DNA of 64,000 nucleotides, from contig OZ020625.1 of assembly GCA_963971575.1 (NCBI GenBank), positions 2,170,001-2,234,000 on the forward strand, given 5' to 3'. The notes under the pieces were generated by a model. That model was not told where the DNA came from, ran no database searches, and saw only the letters and a list, made by a program, of their open reading frames with translations. The position numbers and the translations under genes are program-made. Shown one piece after another: positions 32,466 through 44,290 of the stretch (the stretch's first letter is position 1; every line of letters begins with the position of its first letter). The DNA comes from Liopterus haemorrhoidalis (taxonomy: Eukaryota; Arthropoda; Insecta; Coleoptera; Dytiscidae).

Positions 32466-33080
32466 AATCAGCTGTGGCCACCACAGGACCGACCGCCATC
32501 TTAAAGTACTTATATAAAATACATTCTAGCAGCAGAGTAGAAATAACTTGGCCTAATATTTTCTAACAGAGATATTATTTAACATGACCATGGAAACGTT
32601 ACATATAAGTATGAAAAATTGAAATTTAGAAAAATTTTATAAAAATTATTCGAAATTTTTCGTTTTATCAAAAAACGTCTCAAATAAAAATTATTAATTA
32701 TTGCTTTTATAGCAATTTTTGTTCAATAAATTTTTTCGAAATATTTTTCTGTTATGAAATATTCACAATAATCTTAAAATCGACACGAGTAAACTCCCAT
32801 TTTTAGTCAACCGATTTTTACCAAAAGTTGATCAACTCGTGCCATTGATGGCAAAAGCTTAAATATGAAGTTTCATAAAAATCCTTGCAGTCGAATTTGC
32901 TCTGCACGTGTACACAGACAGACGGGTGGACAGACGGACAGACAGACGGGCAGACAGACAGACGGACGGACAGATAGACCGACAGACATCATGATAAAAA
33001 TAGTCGTGAAGATCCATCGAAATGTCAAAATCGGTATGATCACAATACCTCCCTTATATATGTTGGTGGTCAGTAAAAAT
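32466..33080 (+). repeat. ACCGACCGCC/GACA repeat copy
   Basis: It runs from TCAGCTGTGGCCACCACAGG to TATATGTTGGTGGTCAGTAA, with a long GACA/GACGG microsatellite in the middle and a shortened 3' section (the ATTCGTGGAGATCC segment is reduced). Confidence 0.85.
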
Positions 33081-33137
33081 GTTTATTGTAAGTATGATTA
33101 TCCCCCCCCCCCATGCGTGCGCGCCTAATCCCTAGAC

Positions 33138-33251
33138 CAGCGTTTCCCAAACTGTGCGCCGCGCGAACACCCAGGACCTTTTTTTTGCCCTTCATTTGCT
33201 TTTGGGGAAGTAAATTTTATCAATTTACTCGAAAAAATTTGGGAACCACTG
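33138..33251. mobile_element. hAT MITE, 114 bp, perfect 8-bp TSD
   Basis: Ends CAGCGTTTCCCAAA and TTTGGGAACCACTG, with CCCTAGAC on both sides (33130-33137, 33252-33259). Confidence 0.92.
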
Positions 33252-34156
33252 CCCTAGACCATTTTTCATGAGTGTATTTGTCTATATTTTGTCTAAACAC
33301 GAAATTTAAAAATTACCAAACAAACGAAACTGAAATTAAAATTTTAAATATAAATTTAAGAATGCGTTTACAACATTTTTTGTGATAAAAATCTCGAAAT
33401 TTTATATATTAAATTTGTTAAACATAGAATACATGTTACAACAGTTTCCGGTTTGAAATAAGAGAAATCGATTTTAAAATTCATTAGATTTGATAGCGAG
33501 AACTTTATTTGAGGAAAACTAATACTTCGATTGTTTAAAACAGTGGAATTATTTAACATTAGCTGGAGGGGGTACCCTAAGAGCTCCAAAAACATAGGCT
33601 AAAGTCAAAATAGATCTTATTATAATATGTTTTCTATAAATAATTTGCAGTTGAATAAAAATAATTACATTTTTACTAATTATTGTTTAGTTATGTTAAT
33701 AACTATTTTTTTTTATAGTTAGATAACAACAAATACAAAAAGTGTTGACCATGTAGGCTTTTTATTATACAATTTTTATTGTACAAGTTATTTGAATAAA
33801 AGCGAAACGATGGGAGATGTAAAGTTAATGTCAACATTGTTTCGCGGACCACGGTTTAAGAACCGCTGCTCTATTCTATAACCCTTTCGTGGACCAGTAA
33901 ACTTTTGCTACGATTTACCAGTGGTCCATGATCCACCGTTTGAAAAACACTACCCTAGAAGTATTCTTCTCCCTCTGACTTCCCCTTTAAACCCTCAGGG
34001 CAATTTTAACCCTCTACACCCGGGGTAATATAACCCCTTCAGTTGTGTTGAAAGCATTATATAAACCCTTAATGTAATTAATTTATCCCGAATAAAAATA
34101 GGTATTATATACGAAACAAATGCACGAGGCCGCGGGTTATTTGAGGATAATATTTG

Positions 34157-34271
34157 TTTACAAAATCCTTGACGCGTTACTATGGTTACATAAGTTTTTC
34201 TTTTTCATTTTCATATTGATTCGCTTATTTTATTCATTACAAATTGACGCTTTCAATTATTATTTCATGAA
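34157..34271. repeat. second copy of the 119-bp dispersed repeat
   Basis: Near-identical to 2928-3046, including CCTTGACGCGTTACTATGG and GACGCTTTCAATTATTATTT. Confidence 0.8.
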
Positions 34272-34387
34272 TGTATTTACTGTGTATCTACTGTCATTTC
34301 TTCAGTAGATAAACTAAAAATTGCATGAGTTTTATTCTTTAACCCTTTCCATACGAATGGTCAAGGAAGTTAATCTATACAGGGTGT

Positions 34388-34577
34388 ACGAGGTGTGCAA
34401 ATTAAATAACCGGACTGATTTAATTTTTTTTTTATTCGAATAGAATTACAATTCAATATTGTCTCCCTCAAAATAACTTCCTTGGGAAGCCACACAGCGC
34501 TGGAGACGGTTCTTCCAATCCTCATAGCAGTGCTGGAACTCGGATACTGGAATAGCTTTCAGCTGGTCGATTACGGA
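34388..34577 (-). mobile_element. mariner end fragment with transposase C terminus
   Basis: It opens with the ACGAGGTGTGCAAATTAAAT end and, on the minus strand, encodes VIDQLKAIPVSEFQHCYEDW, KNRLQRCVASQGSYFEGDNI and EL-stop, as in the copy at 42939-44455. It is cut at 34577 by another repeat. Confidence 0.85.
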
Positions 34578-34673
34578 CAAGATTATTAAAGTAAAGGTTG
34601 TCTCGTGGTAGTGGTGGGGGTAAATAGAGAAGCTACACGTCATCTGTCTGCTAACGGGACGTCAGCCTTTGTT
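34578..34673 (+). repeat. single end of the CAAGATTATTAAAG element
   Basis: CAAGATTATTAAAGTAAAGG and the following ~90 bp match the reverse complement of the right end of the element at 56700-57628 (GTGGTGGGGGTAAATAG, CTAACGGGACGTCAG). Confidence 0.8.
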
Positions 34674-35040
34674 ACCGACCGCCAACATGATCATACCGAT
34701 TTTGACATTTCGAGATTTCGATGGATCTCCACGAATTGATGTCCCTACATAACGTTTTGACTATTTTTAGCATGATATTTGTCGGTCTGTCTGTCTGTCC
34801 GTCCGTCCGTCCGTCCGTCCGTCTGTGTACACGTGCAGAGCAAATTCGACTTAAAGGATTTTTATGAAACTTCATATTTAAGCTTTTGACATCAATGGCA
34901 CGAGTTGATCAACTTTTGGTAAAAATCGGTTGACTAGAAATGAGAGTTTACTCGTGTTGATTTTAAGATTTTTGCGAATATTTAACAACTGAAAAATATT
35001 TCGAAAAAATTTATTTAACAAAAGTTGCTGATAACTTAAA
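34672..35040 (-). repeat. ACCGACCGCC/GACA repeat copy, 5'-truncated
   Basis: In reverse orientation it runs from TTACCGACCGCCAACATG through a GTCTGTCCGTCCGTCC tract to sequence matching about the middle of the full copy. Confidence 0.85.
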
Positions 35041-35067
35041 AACCAAACAAAAAATAAAAAAAAAAAA

Positions 35068-35536
35068 CCTGGCTCATCGATCACAGAAGAAATATACTGC
35101 AACTGGATGAAATGATGCAAAAACTTAAAGAAAAACAGCCTAGATTGGTCAACAAATCGACTATCTTATTGCATGATAACGCTAGACCACACACTGCACA
35201 AATGACTGTGGCAAAACTACAGGAATTGGAGTTGGAACTTCTTCATCATCCTTCATACTCACCAAACCTAGCCTCCACTACCACTTCTTCCGCAATTTGG
35301 ACAACTTTTTAATAGGAAAACAGTTTAATTCCGACAATGCTGTAAAACTGGCCTTCCAGGAATTCATTGACTCTCGTCCGCCAGAGTTTTATACCACCGG
35401 CCTGAACAACCTGCCGCTTAAATGGCAAAAGTGTATAGACAATATGGGTGCATACTTTGATGAACAAAATAATTCCTTGTATTTGTAAGTTATCAACTAA
35501 CTTTGCCTTTTTTTTCTACAAATTTCATTCTTGACC
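35068..35536 (+). pseudogene. mariner transposase 3' half and 3' terminus
   Basis: Plus-strand frames encode LDEMMQKLKEKQPRLVNKST, LLHDNARPHTAQMTVAKLQE, HPSYSPNLAS, then after a frameshift LDNFLIGKQFNSDNAVKLAF, QEFIDSRPPEFYTTGLNNLP and KWQKCIDNMGAYFDEQN. The second catalytic Asp (HDNARPH) is present. The SPDLAP(S/T)D block with the third Asp is disrupted by a short deletion and frameshift near 35275-35300. The copy ends CTTGACCTAA|TA like the mariner in the sog intron, and shares that copy's 5' breakpoint. Confidence 0.85.
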
Positions 35537-35962
35537 TAATAAAAAATACCAATGATTTTCAGTTTTCGTTGTTTCCTGTATATATTTTATTAATTAGTAA
35601 TCTTATGAATAACAAAATATTCTTCTGATATAAATTTTAATGTACTTGCTACCTTAGTCGTAAAATTTAAAATATATCTTGAACATGAGATAAAGAATTA
35701 CTTTAGAAGAATATTAAAGACTTTTTCATGGCTTATAAATTTTTAAATACCTTATTATGTATCTCTGAATTCGCAAATAAACTCACTACGAAACAGGTAG
35801 TTAAATATTTTTTATGGGAAAATATTTTGACAATTTAAAAAAAAATGTTTTATGATGGATATAATTCAGTCAAAATATAACCGGGTTTTGGCAGGGCTAG
35901 GAATGGTAAATGAAATTTCAGGAGTCCTCAAAATGTTTGTTGATAGACAGGGCCACACTAAC

Positions 35963-36531
35963 GTGGGGGGGGACGGTATCCTTTAAGATCGGATGTTAAA
36001 GTGAATGTGTCTTTTAACGCTAATGTGAAACCGTATGGCCTCGTTTAAATACAAGCGATGTTTAAGACAGAGATCTGCGTCTTAAACTTCGTCCGCATTG
36101 CCAACTTAATTTCTATTATAAAACCATACTCTTAGAATTTGTGCTGTCAACATTTTATATTATCATAAACAAGAATACTGTATTATATCGACGTTATAAG
36201 AAGTTTATACTTGTTGTTATAATAAAATTATTTATTTTAATAATGTGTTTAATAAAATACAGAGCTACAATAATTGAGATAAAATATATCGACTTACATT
36301 TTAATACAGGTGTAATATATTCTTTATTGTAGTGTCTTTATTGTAGAATGAAATGAAATATCCATATTTGTTTATAATAATTCAAAATGTGCGTCTGCGC
36401 AGACAGTTCAAAACTGGTAATTTCATGACGGTAACTTAAGGACAAAATTACTGTAGCTGATGACAGCACCGGAGATTTAAACATCAAGTGTGAAAGCAAA
36501 CCGATTAAAGTTCTAGTGTGAAAAGGGTATA
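35963..36531. mobile_element. MITE copy related to 53210-53811
   Basis: From TTTAAGATCGGATGTTAAAG to TTCTAGTGTGAAAAGGGTA it matches the nested MITE at 53210-53811. The left end is altered (GGCCACACTAACGTGG). A 63-codon frame conserved in both copies is A+T-rich and is better explained by recent shared ancestry of the repeats. Confidence 0.7.
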
Positions 36532-37099
36532 AGCAATACAATATTTTGACATTTTTAACCTCAACTGTCATCTGTATACCACCAATGCGCATGCGTGTTG
36601 CGCTTCTGTAACTAACTTCATTATTTTCTCAGTAATTGTCACTAAGATATAACTTTCATAGCGACGTCACTACTGTTGGATATTACAGAATACGAAAAAT
36701 GTTAAAGTTACTATTAAGTCACTATAAAAGTTATCTTGTAGTAACACGGTAACTATTATAGTAACTTTTTACAGAATTGATCTGATTGGATAGCCACTTG
36801 AGAATAGCTTTATATTTTTTGTTAAACTGTTTCTTTTGATAATGTTCCATTAAATTGAAATCTATAAAGAATCAATCATTTTCACCAGCTAAGTGTTCAT
36901 CCCTTATATAATTATGGTAAGCAGGTGGTGGCAAGCGGTAAAAGCCCTGGGCAATGCATTAAGGGCAAACACCCGGCCCATCGTAAAGTGAAAAATGACC
37001 CTTAAATATCACATGAATGGCAAGAAATTTTCAAATTATTTTATAAATACTTATTTAAAAAAAATGCGACAAAAATTTTCTTAAAACGTTCAAAAATTT

Positions 37100-38990
37100 C
37101 AAATTTATAAAAATTGTTTGTTCAAAAACGGTAAAAAATAAAGACCTGCTGTTTAAATTTTTCCTCGTACTTTGAGAAATTCCTCATACTTTGTTTAGTC
37201 CCGGAAAAAATTGGGGCCTTAATAATTCAAGCATATCTTTTTAAATGGGCCTCTAAAGAAAACTTACAAAATCTTCGTGCAAGGTAGAAAAATAATAAAT
37301 TTAAAAAAACCCTATTTTAAAAACGGTAAGAGATAGAGACCTATGGTTTAAATTTTTGGATTCTTCATACCTTGTTTAGTCTAGAAAGAAACTGGGGCCT
37401 TAATAATTAAAGCACTTTTTTTCATATGGGCCTCCAAAAAAAACTACAAAAAAATTCTAATAAGATATAAAAATTACAAATATAAAAAAATCGTATTTCA
37501 AAAATGGTAAGAGATAGAGACCTACGGTTTAAATTTTTGGATTCTTCATACCTTATTTAGACTAGAAAAAAACTGGGGCCTTAATAATTAAAGCACTCTT
37601 CATCGTATGGGTCTCCAAAGAAAACTTAAACAATTTTCGTACAAAATATAAATATTGCAAATATAAAAAAAATCGTATTTCAAAAACGGTAAGAGATAGA
37701 GACCAACGGTTTAAATTTTTCGATTCTTCATACCTTGTTTAGTCTAGAAAAAAAACTGGGGCCTTAACAATTAAAGCACTCTTTTTCGTATGGGCCTCCA
37801 AAAAAAACTACAAAAAAATTCTAATAAGATATAAAAATTACAAATATAAAAAAATCGTATTTCAAAAACGGTAAGAGATAGAGACCAACGGTTTAAATTT
37901 TTCGATTCTTCATACCTTGTTTAGTCTAGAAAAAAAACTGGGGCCTTAATAATTAAAGCACTCTTTTTCGTATGGGCCTCCAAAGAAAACATAAACAATT
38001 TTCGTACAAAATATAAAAATTGCAAATATAAAAAATCGTATTTCAAAAACGGTAAGAGATAGAGACCAACGGTTTAAATTTTTCGATTCTTCATACCTTG
38101 TTTAGTCTAGAAAAAAAACTGGGGCCTTAATAATTAAAGCACTCTTTTTCGTATGGGCCTCCAAAGAAAACATAAACAATTTTCGTACAAAATATAAAAA
38201 TTGCAAATATAAAAAATCGTATTTCAAAAACGGTAAGAGATAGAGACCAACGGTTTAAATTTTTCGATTCTTCATACCTTGTTTAGTCTAGAAAAAAAAC
38301 TGGGGCCTTAATAATTAAAGCACTCTTTTTCGTATGGGCCTCCAAAGAAAACATAAACAATTTTCGTACAAAATATAAAAATTGCAAATATAAAAAATCG
38401 TATTTCAAAAACGGTAAGAGATAGAGACCAACGGTTTAAATTTTTCGATTCTTCATACCTTGTTTAGTCTAGAAAAAAAACTGGGGCCTTAATAATTAAA
38501 GCACTCTTTTTCGTATGGGCCTCCAAAGAAAACATAAACAATTTTCGTACAAAATATAAAAATTGCAAATATAAAAAATCGTATTTCAAAAACGGTAAGA
38601 GATAGAGACCAACGGTTTAAATTTTTCGATTCTTCATACCTTGTTTAGTCTAGAAAAAAAACTGGGGCCTTAATTATTAAAGCACAGCTTTCTGTACGGG
38701 CCTACAAAATAAAAACTTAAAATTTTTTCCTATAAAATATAAAAATTGCAAATATAAAAAAATCGTATTTCAAAAACGGTACAAGATAGAGACTTGCGGT
38801 TTAAATTTTTGGATTCTTCATACCTTGTTTAGTCCAGAAAAAAACTGGGGCCTTAATAATTCTAGCACTTTTTTTTGTATGGCCCTCCAAAGAAAACTAA
38901 AAAAATGTCTTACAAAATATAAATAGTAAAAATAAATATATTTTAAAAACGGCACTAGTTAGTTATTTTCGGTTTAAATTTTTGGAATCC
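37100..38990 (+). repeat. satellite array, ~181-bp monomers
   Basis: About ten monomers carry the box CAAAAACGGTAAGAGATAGA, GACC(A/T)(A/G)CGGTTTAAATTTTT, CATACCTTGTTTAGTCTAGA and GGGGCCTTAATAATTAAAGC. Box positions near 37508, 37688, 37870, 38052, 38234, 38414 and 38594 give the period. Monomers from about 37870 to 38660 are almost identical; those at the edges are divergent. Confidence 0.93.
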
Positions 38991-39734
38991 CCATACTTTT
39001 GTTAGTATATAACAAAATAATTTCCCTAATGTCATGTCACATTGAGACATAATAATTTAGTTTATAACCCAACTAATCCTTTTGTGTTTTAAAATATAGT
39101 CTTTCCCTGCAAACAATAGAGTTCTAAGGAGTGGATTGATGTTATCACTAAACCGCATACCCCTGTTAATTCATTTCCAGGCCATTTAGCCCGTTGTCCC
39201 GTCCATTAAATAAATATCTATGACCGACTAAGGCTATAAGAAACAGTGACAAGAAATGGTATCAACACTGGGATGGCATTAAGTGAAGAAATGATTAAAT
39301 GACACAAAATAATACAAGGATAATCCACAGGATCATTTGTTGGGTTAAAGGATAAAACCTTATCCATCATAGGGTGATGTTGGACTGTCTAAAAAAAATA
39401 TAGATTGTCAATAAATCTTCCATCTAAAGCAGGGATCGGAAACCTTTCTGAAACAAAAAGCCACGGTTAATGTTCCGTATAAGTCCACCACACATAACTC
39501 GTCAGACAGAACGTGTATGCTAGTTGGAATGAGATTTGGTTTTGACGAAGCGCCACCCCTTTCTTTCAAAACATAACATTTACCATTCCCTTTATCATTT
39601 CCAATATTTTTATTCAAAACTGAAATCTGAAGTACTTGATAGTTATCCGTTCCGATTATATTTAATAAGTGTTTACATTTAGCTCCTACTAACGTTTTTA
39701 AAGAAAAACTTGAATGATAAAATTTCAGTATTTA

Positions 39735-41022
39735 CCAGGTCTACAAGTATGAAATGCGGATTTTTTTCAAACTTGCCGCGCAAACAGAGTGTATAGTTCA
39801 AATTTTCAACACATATGGCATTTTGTTAAGTTATCATTAAGTGTCAAATGCGTATAGGTTATAATTTGAAAAGTGATCATATAGTTTTGTTTTACTGTGT
39901 TAAAAATGTCAAATTTTGTGCCAAATAAAGAGCATTCGCGGACAGTACTATTGTTTTGTTTTCATTTGAAAAAAACTGCTGCTGAATCATACTGACTGCT
40001 TCGAGAAGCTTATGGTGAATATGCTCCATCGCAAGATACGTGTGAACGATGGTTTCGGCGTTTCAAAAGTGGTGATTTTGATCTTACAGACAAAGAACAT
40101 GGAAAACCTCCAAAAAAATATGAAGATACAAAATTGGAAACATTGCTACAGGAAGACGATAGTCAAACACAAAAACAACTAGCAGAGCAGTTAGACGTTA
40201 GTCAACAAGCTGTTTCCAATCGCCTACGAGAGATGGGTAAGATCCAGAATATCGGCAGATGGGTTCCACATGCATTGAATGAGAAGCAGATGGAAAAACG
40301 CAAAAACATTTGTGAAATTTTGCTTGCACGATACAAAAGAAAGTCTTTTTTGCATCGTATCATTACTGGCGATGAAAAATGGATTTATTTTGAAAGTCCC
40401 AAACGCAAAAAATCATGGGTGAACCCAGGCTCACCATCCACATCAACTGCAAGACCGAATCGCTTTGGCAAAAAGACAATGCTCTGTACTTGGTGGGACC
40501 AAAAGGGTGTGGTCTATTATGAATTGTTAAAACCTGGTGAAAAACAGTTAATACCCAACGCTACCAACAACAACTGATCGAATTGAACCATTCGCTGCTC
40601 ATAAAACGACCAGAATACGAAAGAAGACAGCACAAGGTAATCTTTCTTCATGATAACGCTCCATCACATAAGGCAAACGCAGTTTGCAACACATTAGAGG
40701 CACTCAAGTGGGAAGTGCTACCCCATGCCGCTTACTCACCAGACTTGGCCCCTTCAGATTACCACTTGTTCGCATCGATGGGTCACGCACTTGCCGAGCA
40801 GCACTTTTGTTCATATGTAAATGTGAAAGAATGGCTAGATGAATGGTTTGCGGGGAAAGGGGAAGAGTTCTACTGGCTAGGTATTCACAAATTGCCTGAA
40901 AGATGGGAAAAATGTATAACTTCTAATGGAGCATACTTTGAATAAATAAACTTTTACTGTTCTTTTGAGTTTAATGTGTTTTATTTAAAAAAAAAATCCG
41001 CATTTCATACTTGTAGACCTGG
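39735..41022 (+). mobile_element. near-full-length mariner, TA duplication
   Basis: Ends CCAGGTCTACAAGTATGAAA and TTTCATACTTGTAGACCTGG are inverted; TA flanks both (39733-39734, 41023-41024). At 1288 bp it has the usual mariner length. Its transposase is broken twice. Confidence 0.93.
39906..40945 (+). pseudogene. mariner DD34D transposase, one stop and one frameshift
   Basis: From the ATG at 39906 the frame encodes MSNFVPNKEHSRTVLLFCFH and so on, meets an in-frame TGA at 39993, and continues through the helix-turn-helix part (QKQLAEQLDVSQQAVSNRLR), RWVPHALNE, GDEKWIYFESPKRKKSW (first catalytic Asp) and TMLCTWWDQKGVVYYELL. Around 40540 the frame shifts (an A-run, GAAAAAC), then HDNAPSH (second Asp) and SPDLAPSDYHLF (third Asp) follow, ending NGAYFE-stop at 40945. 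Thirty-four residues separate the second and third Asp, as in mariner. All three catalytic residues survive, so the copy died recently. It would cut and paste its own element at TA sites. Confidence 0.92.
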
Positions 41023-41859
41023 TATACGCTTTAAGTCACATTTAAATGGTTTAAATTAGATTTATACTATACATATTTTGAAGAATATTAACATTATTAA
41101 AAGAGAGAATCCTCAAAAATTCACAAATTCCCAGCGAATGCCCATTCACAAACCGGCGATTGTACGTTTGTGCGGACAAAGTGTACGAATGGACGGACAT
41201 GGAGAAGCAATGTGAGTACCAAAAAAATCGTTATCATGTACATTTATATGGAAATACACCTTCCGGTTAACGTACAAATCGCTTAACGTACAACACATTA
41301 GGAATGCATTAAGTACGTGCGCTGACTGTATAGTGTTTAGGGGGACCCAGTTATACAATCTTGCCCTGGGCCCGAAAAAAGCTAGTTACGGCCCTGAGCC
41401 CACGTATCCTTAACCAATGAAAAGTTCATAAGTGACTTATTTCGTTATATTCGTAGATAAACAATTTAAACTAATTTTTATGTTGTAACAAATTTGACAT
41501 CCGGTTTAAGGTTGTTGTAGGCAGCTGGAGAGCAGCTGACGGCTAAGGACGTGTCGATTGCGGCTTGTAGACTATTTTCCCCACATTCGCAAAAATATTT
41601 TTATTAAAAATAAACCAGATTCAGTAAATAATTTCGTTAAATTATCTAATTTTTTGTGTCTTGCATTAAATTTTGTTTTTATGTAATTATCTATGACGAA
41701 ATCTAGTATAGAAATATATTTTTTAATGATTTGGTGCGTAAAAAATAATAATATTAACGCGAACGGAAGTACTTTCGTTTTTTTGGAAATTATTACTTAA
41801 CAAGAGCATTCAGCTGGTACACGACTACTCAGTCACGCTTAACTCGACGATTGTCAACT

Positions 41860-41960
41860 CGACGATATTAACTCGACGCAAAGATACAGATACAGAATTA
41901 TAAAAAATATCTAGATACAGATACATACCAAAAATGTTTGTATCTAGATACAGCTAGATA
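41860..41960. repeat. AACTCGACGA and ATCTAGATACAG short repeats
   Basis: AACTCGACGA-like words recur at 41838-41880, followed by several ATCTAGATACAG/AGATACAGATACA units. Simple local repeats, no gene. Confidence 0.6.
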
Positions 41961-42194
41961 CTTTTGAAAAACACTGAAAAATGAAAATACCATATTTTTT
42001 ACCAAACAAACAGTGCATGTTAATCAGTATTATACAATGACCATACGCCGCAAAAAGCCCACTAAATTCAAGGTAAAACACTATTCTACGGAATAAATTT
42101 GTACTAAATAACGTATGTATTATGTTAGCCATATGTGCTAACGTTTGAGCTGCGTATCTATAAGACTAATGTTAGTCTAAAGTGCGTTGTAAAA

Positions 42195-42420
42195 ATGGCA
42201 GTGTTTTGTCAAGGCAGTGTTTTGTCAAGGACCCAGGTTTTTTGGAGGTTTAGGCATTTTCAGAAGAAAGAGAGTTGATTGAAGATGAATCACGCAGCGC
42301 AAAGCCTTCATCTTCAAGAACCGATGAAAATGTCGACAGAATCCGGGATCTTGTGGGTTCATATCAGTCGTATTGACAGTCAGAATGATTATCGCCTAGT
42401 ACAATATTTGACCACCAGAC
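42195..42420 (+). pseudogene. mariner transposase N-terminal scrap
   Basis: TTTTGTCAAGGACCCAGG..TTTTCAGAAG..AATCACGCAGCGCAAAGCC..AGAACCGATGAAAATGTCGA aligns base for base with the reverse complement of 43360-43530 inside the mariner at 42939-44455. It covers only the region between the two N-terminal helix-turn-helix motifs and is frame-broken. Confidence 0.7.
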
Positions 42421-42830
42421 TGCGTATTCGAGCGTATTCAGGACTTATAACAATGCGTTTCGTTGTAACGTGGGCCATCAGATCTGAAAATCGGATTTTC
42501 CATATGTGGCGGAAGGATTTGATAAATTTTCCATGTTTCATTTCTCTATACATTTAATAGTGTTCGTTGTAAAATCCACTAGTTAATAAAACATTAAAAT
42601 GCCATTGTCTCGGAGATGGGTACAAAGCAGCGAACAAGATAGAAGCGATTACACCTCGGAGAACAAGGTAATGCAACATTCTCGCACGAAGAGACCTCTA
42701 CAGCTCTGATATCATCGGACACTTTTTAAAATAATGAGGGAAACGTGAGTCACATCAAACAATCCAATACCGAATTTAGAAAATTTAACAAGAATACACG
42801 AAAATATAACTGCACTGATAAAAAAATACT

Positions 42831-42832
<2 letters not shown>

Positions 42833-42879
<47 letters not shown>
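42833..42879. repeat. (TA)n microsatellite
   Basis: An uninterrupted run of about 23 TA units. Confidence 0.97.
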
Positions 42880-42884
<5 letters not shown>

Positions 42885-42997
42885 CTTTTCTCTTCTTGAT
42901 TTGCAACAAAGAAGCGCTCATCAAACTAGTATTACATACGAGGTGTATAAATTAAGTAACCGGACTGATTAAAAAAAATATATATATTCGAATAGTA

Positions 42998-43642
42998 TTA
43001 CAATTCAATATTGTCTCCCTCAAAATATCTTCCTTGGGAAGCCACACAGCTCTGGAGACGGTTCTTCCAATCCTCATAGCAGTGCTGGAACTCGGATACT
43101 GGAATAGCTTTCAGCTGGTCGATCACGGACGTTTGAATGTTTTCGAGTGTCCCAAAATGACGTCCCTTGAGGTGATTTTTCAATCTTGGGAAGAGGAAAA
43201 AGTCACAAGGACTCCAGTCAGGCGAATAGGGAGGCTGAGGAGCCACAGGAATGTTTTTACTGGTCAAAAATTCGTTTATTCAAAGTGCTGTGTGACAAGG
43301 CGCATTATCATCCCCAATTCATTGGTCAAAATCTGATGAATAGTAGTGTGAGTCAAATTCAACTCTTCCCCGATCATTCTGACTGTCAACCGACGATCTG
43401 AACACACAAGATCCCGGATTCTGTTGACATTTTTATTGGTTCTTGAAGATGAAGGCCTTCCGCTGCGTGATTCTAGTCACTTCTCCTTCTGAAGATGCCT
43501 TAAATCACCAAAAAACTTGGGTCCTTGACAAAACACTGTATCCGTAGGCCTGCTGAAGTTTTGTAAAAGTTTCCGTTGAACTGTGCCCAAGTCTGAAGCA
43601 AAACCTGATAGCACACCGTTGCTCGAAATAAATGTCACTCAT
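42998..43642 (-). pseudogene. mariner transposase lacking the catalytic core
   Basis: The minus strand from 43642 encodes MSDIYFEQRCAIRFCFRLGH, SSTETFTKLQQAYGYSVLSR (first helix-turn-helix), then frame-broken linker sequence, DNAPCHTAL (second catalytic region), TSKNIPVAPQPPYSPDWSPC plus DFFLFPRLKNHLKGRHFGTL (third Asp) and a VASQGRYFEGDNIEL end. The block with the first catalytic Asp is deleted, and several stops interrupt the first half, so it cannot be active. The closely related scraps at 34388 and 42195 show several copies once existed here. Confidence 0.85.
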
Positions 43643-43663
43643 TTTTAGAACGCACAATAAAAG

Positions 43664-44290
43664 TCAGCTGTGGCCACCACAGGACCGACCGCCATCATAA
43701 AGTACTTATATTAATTACATTCTAGCAGCAGAGTAGAAATAACTTGGCCTAATATTTTCTAACAGAGATATTATTTATCATGACCATGGAAACGTTACAT
43801 ATAAATATGAAAAAATGGAGACTTTAATTTTACAGAAATTATTCGAAATTTGTATCAAAAAATGTCTCAAATAAAAGTTATTAATTATTGCTTTTATAGC
43901 AACTTTTGTTCATTAAATTTTTTCGAAATATTTTTCTGTTGTGAAATATTCACAAAAATCTTAAAATCGATACGAGTAAACTCCCATTTTTAGTCAACTG
44001 ATTTTTACCAAAAGTTGATCAACTCGTGCTATTGATGGCAGAATCTTAAATATGAAGTTTCATAAAAATCCTTTCAGCCGAATTTGCTCTGCACGTGTAC
44101 ACAGACAGACGGACGGACAGACGGACAGACAGACAGACAGACGGACGGACAGACAGACCGACAGACATCATGCTAAAAATAGTCAAAACGTTATGTAGGG
44201 ACCTCAATTCGTGGAGATCCATCGAAATCTCGAAATGTCAAAATCGGTATGATCACAATACCTCCCTTATATATGTTGACGGTCGGTAAA
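43664..44290 (+). repeat. ACCGACCGCC/GACA repeat, most complete copy
   Basis: It runs from CAGCTGTGGCCACCACAGGA to TTGACGGTCGGTAAAA. It has ACCGACCGCC near the start and its complement at the end, AAAAGTTGATCAACTCGTGC in the middle, a GACA/GACGG tract of about 60 bp, and CCATCGAAATCTCGAAATGT near the 3' end. There is no coding capacity. Confidence 0.88.

Noticed and set aside
36141..36332. A 63-codon frame nearly identical to one at 53389-53580, suggesting a conserved gene
   Set aside because: Both lie at the same place in two copies of one MITE; identity reflects recent repeat spread. Differences are not concentrated at third codon positions as far as I can see.
42745..42972. Frame containing a run of alternating Tyr-Ile
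   Set aside because: Translation of the (TA)n microsatellite.
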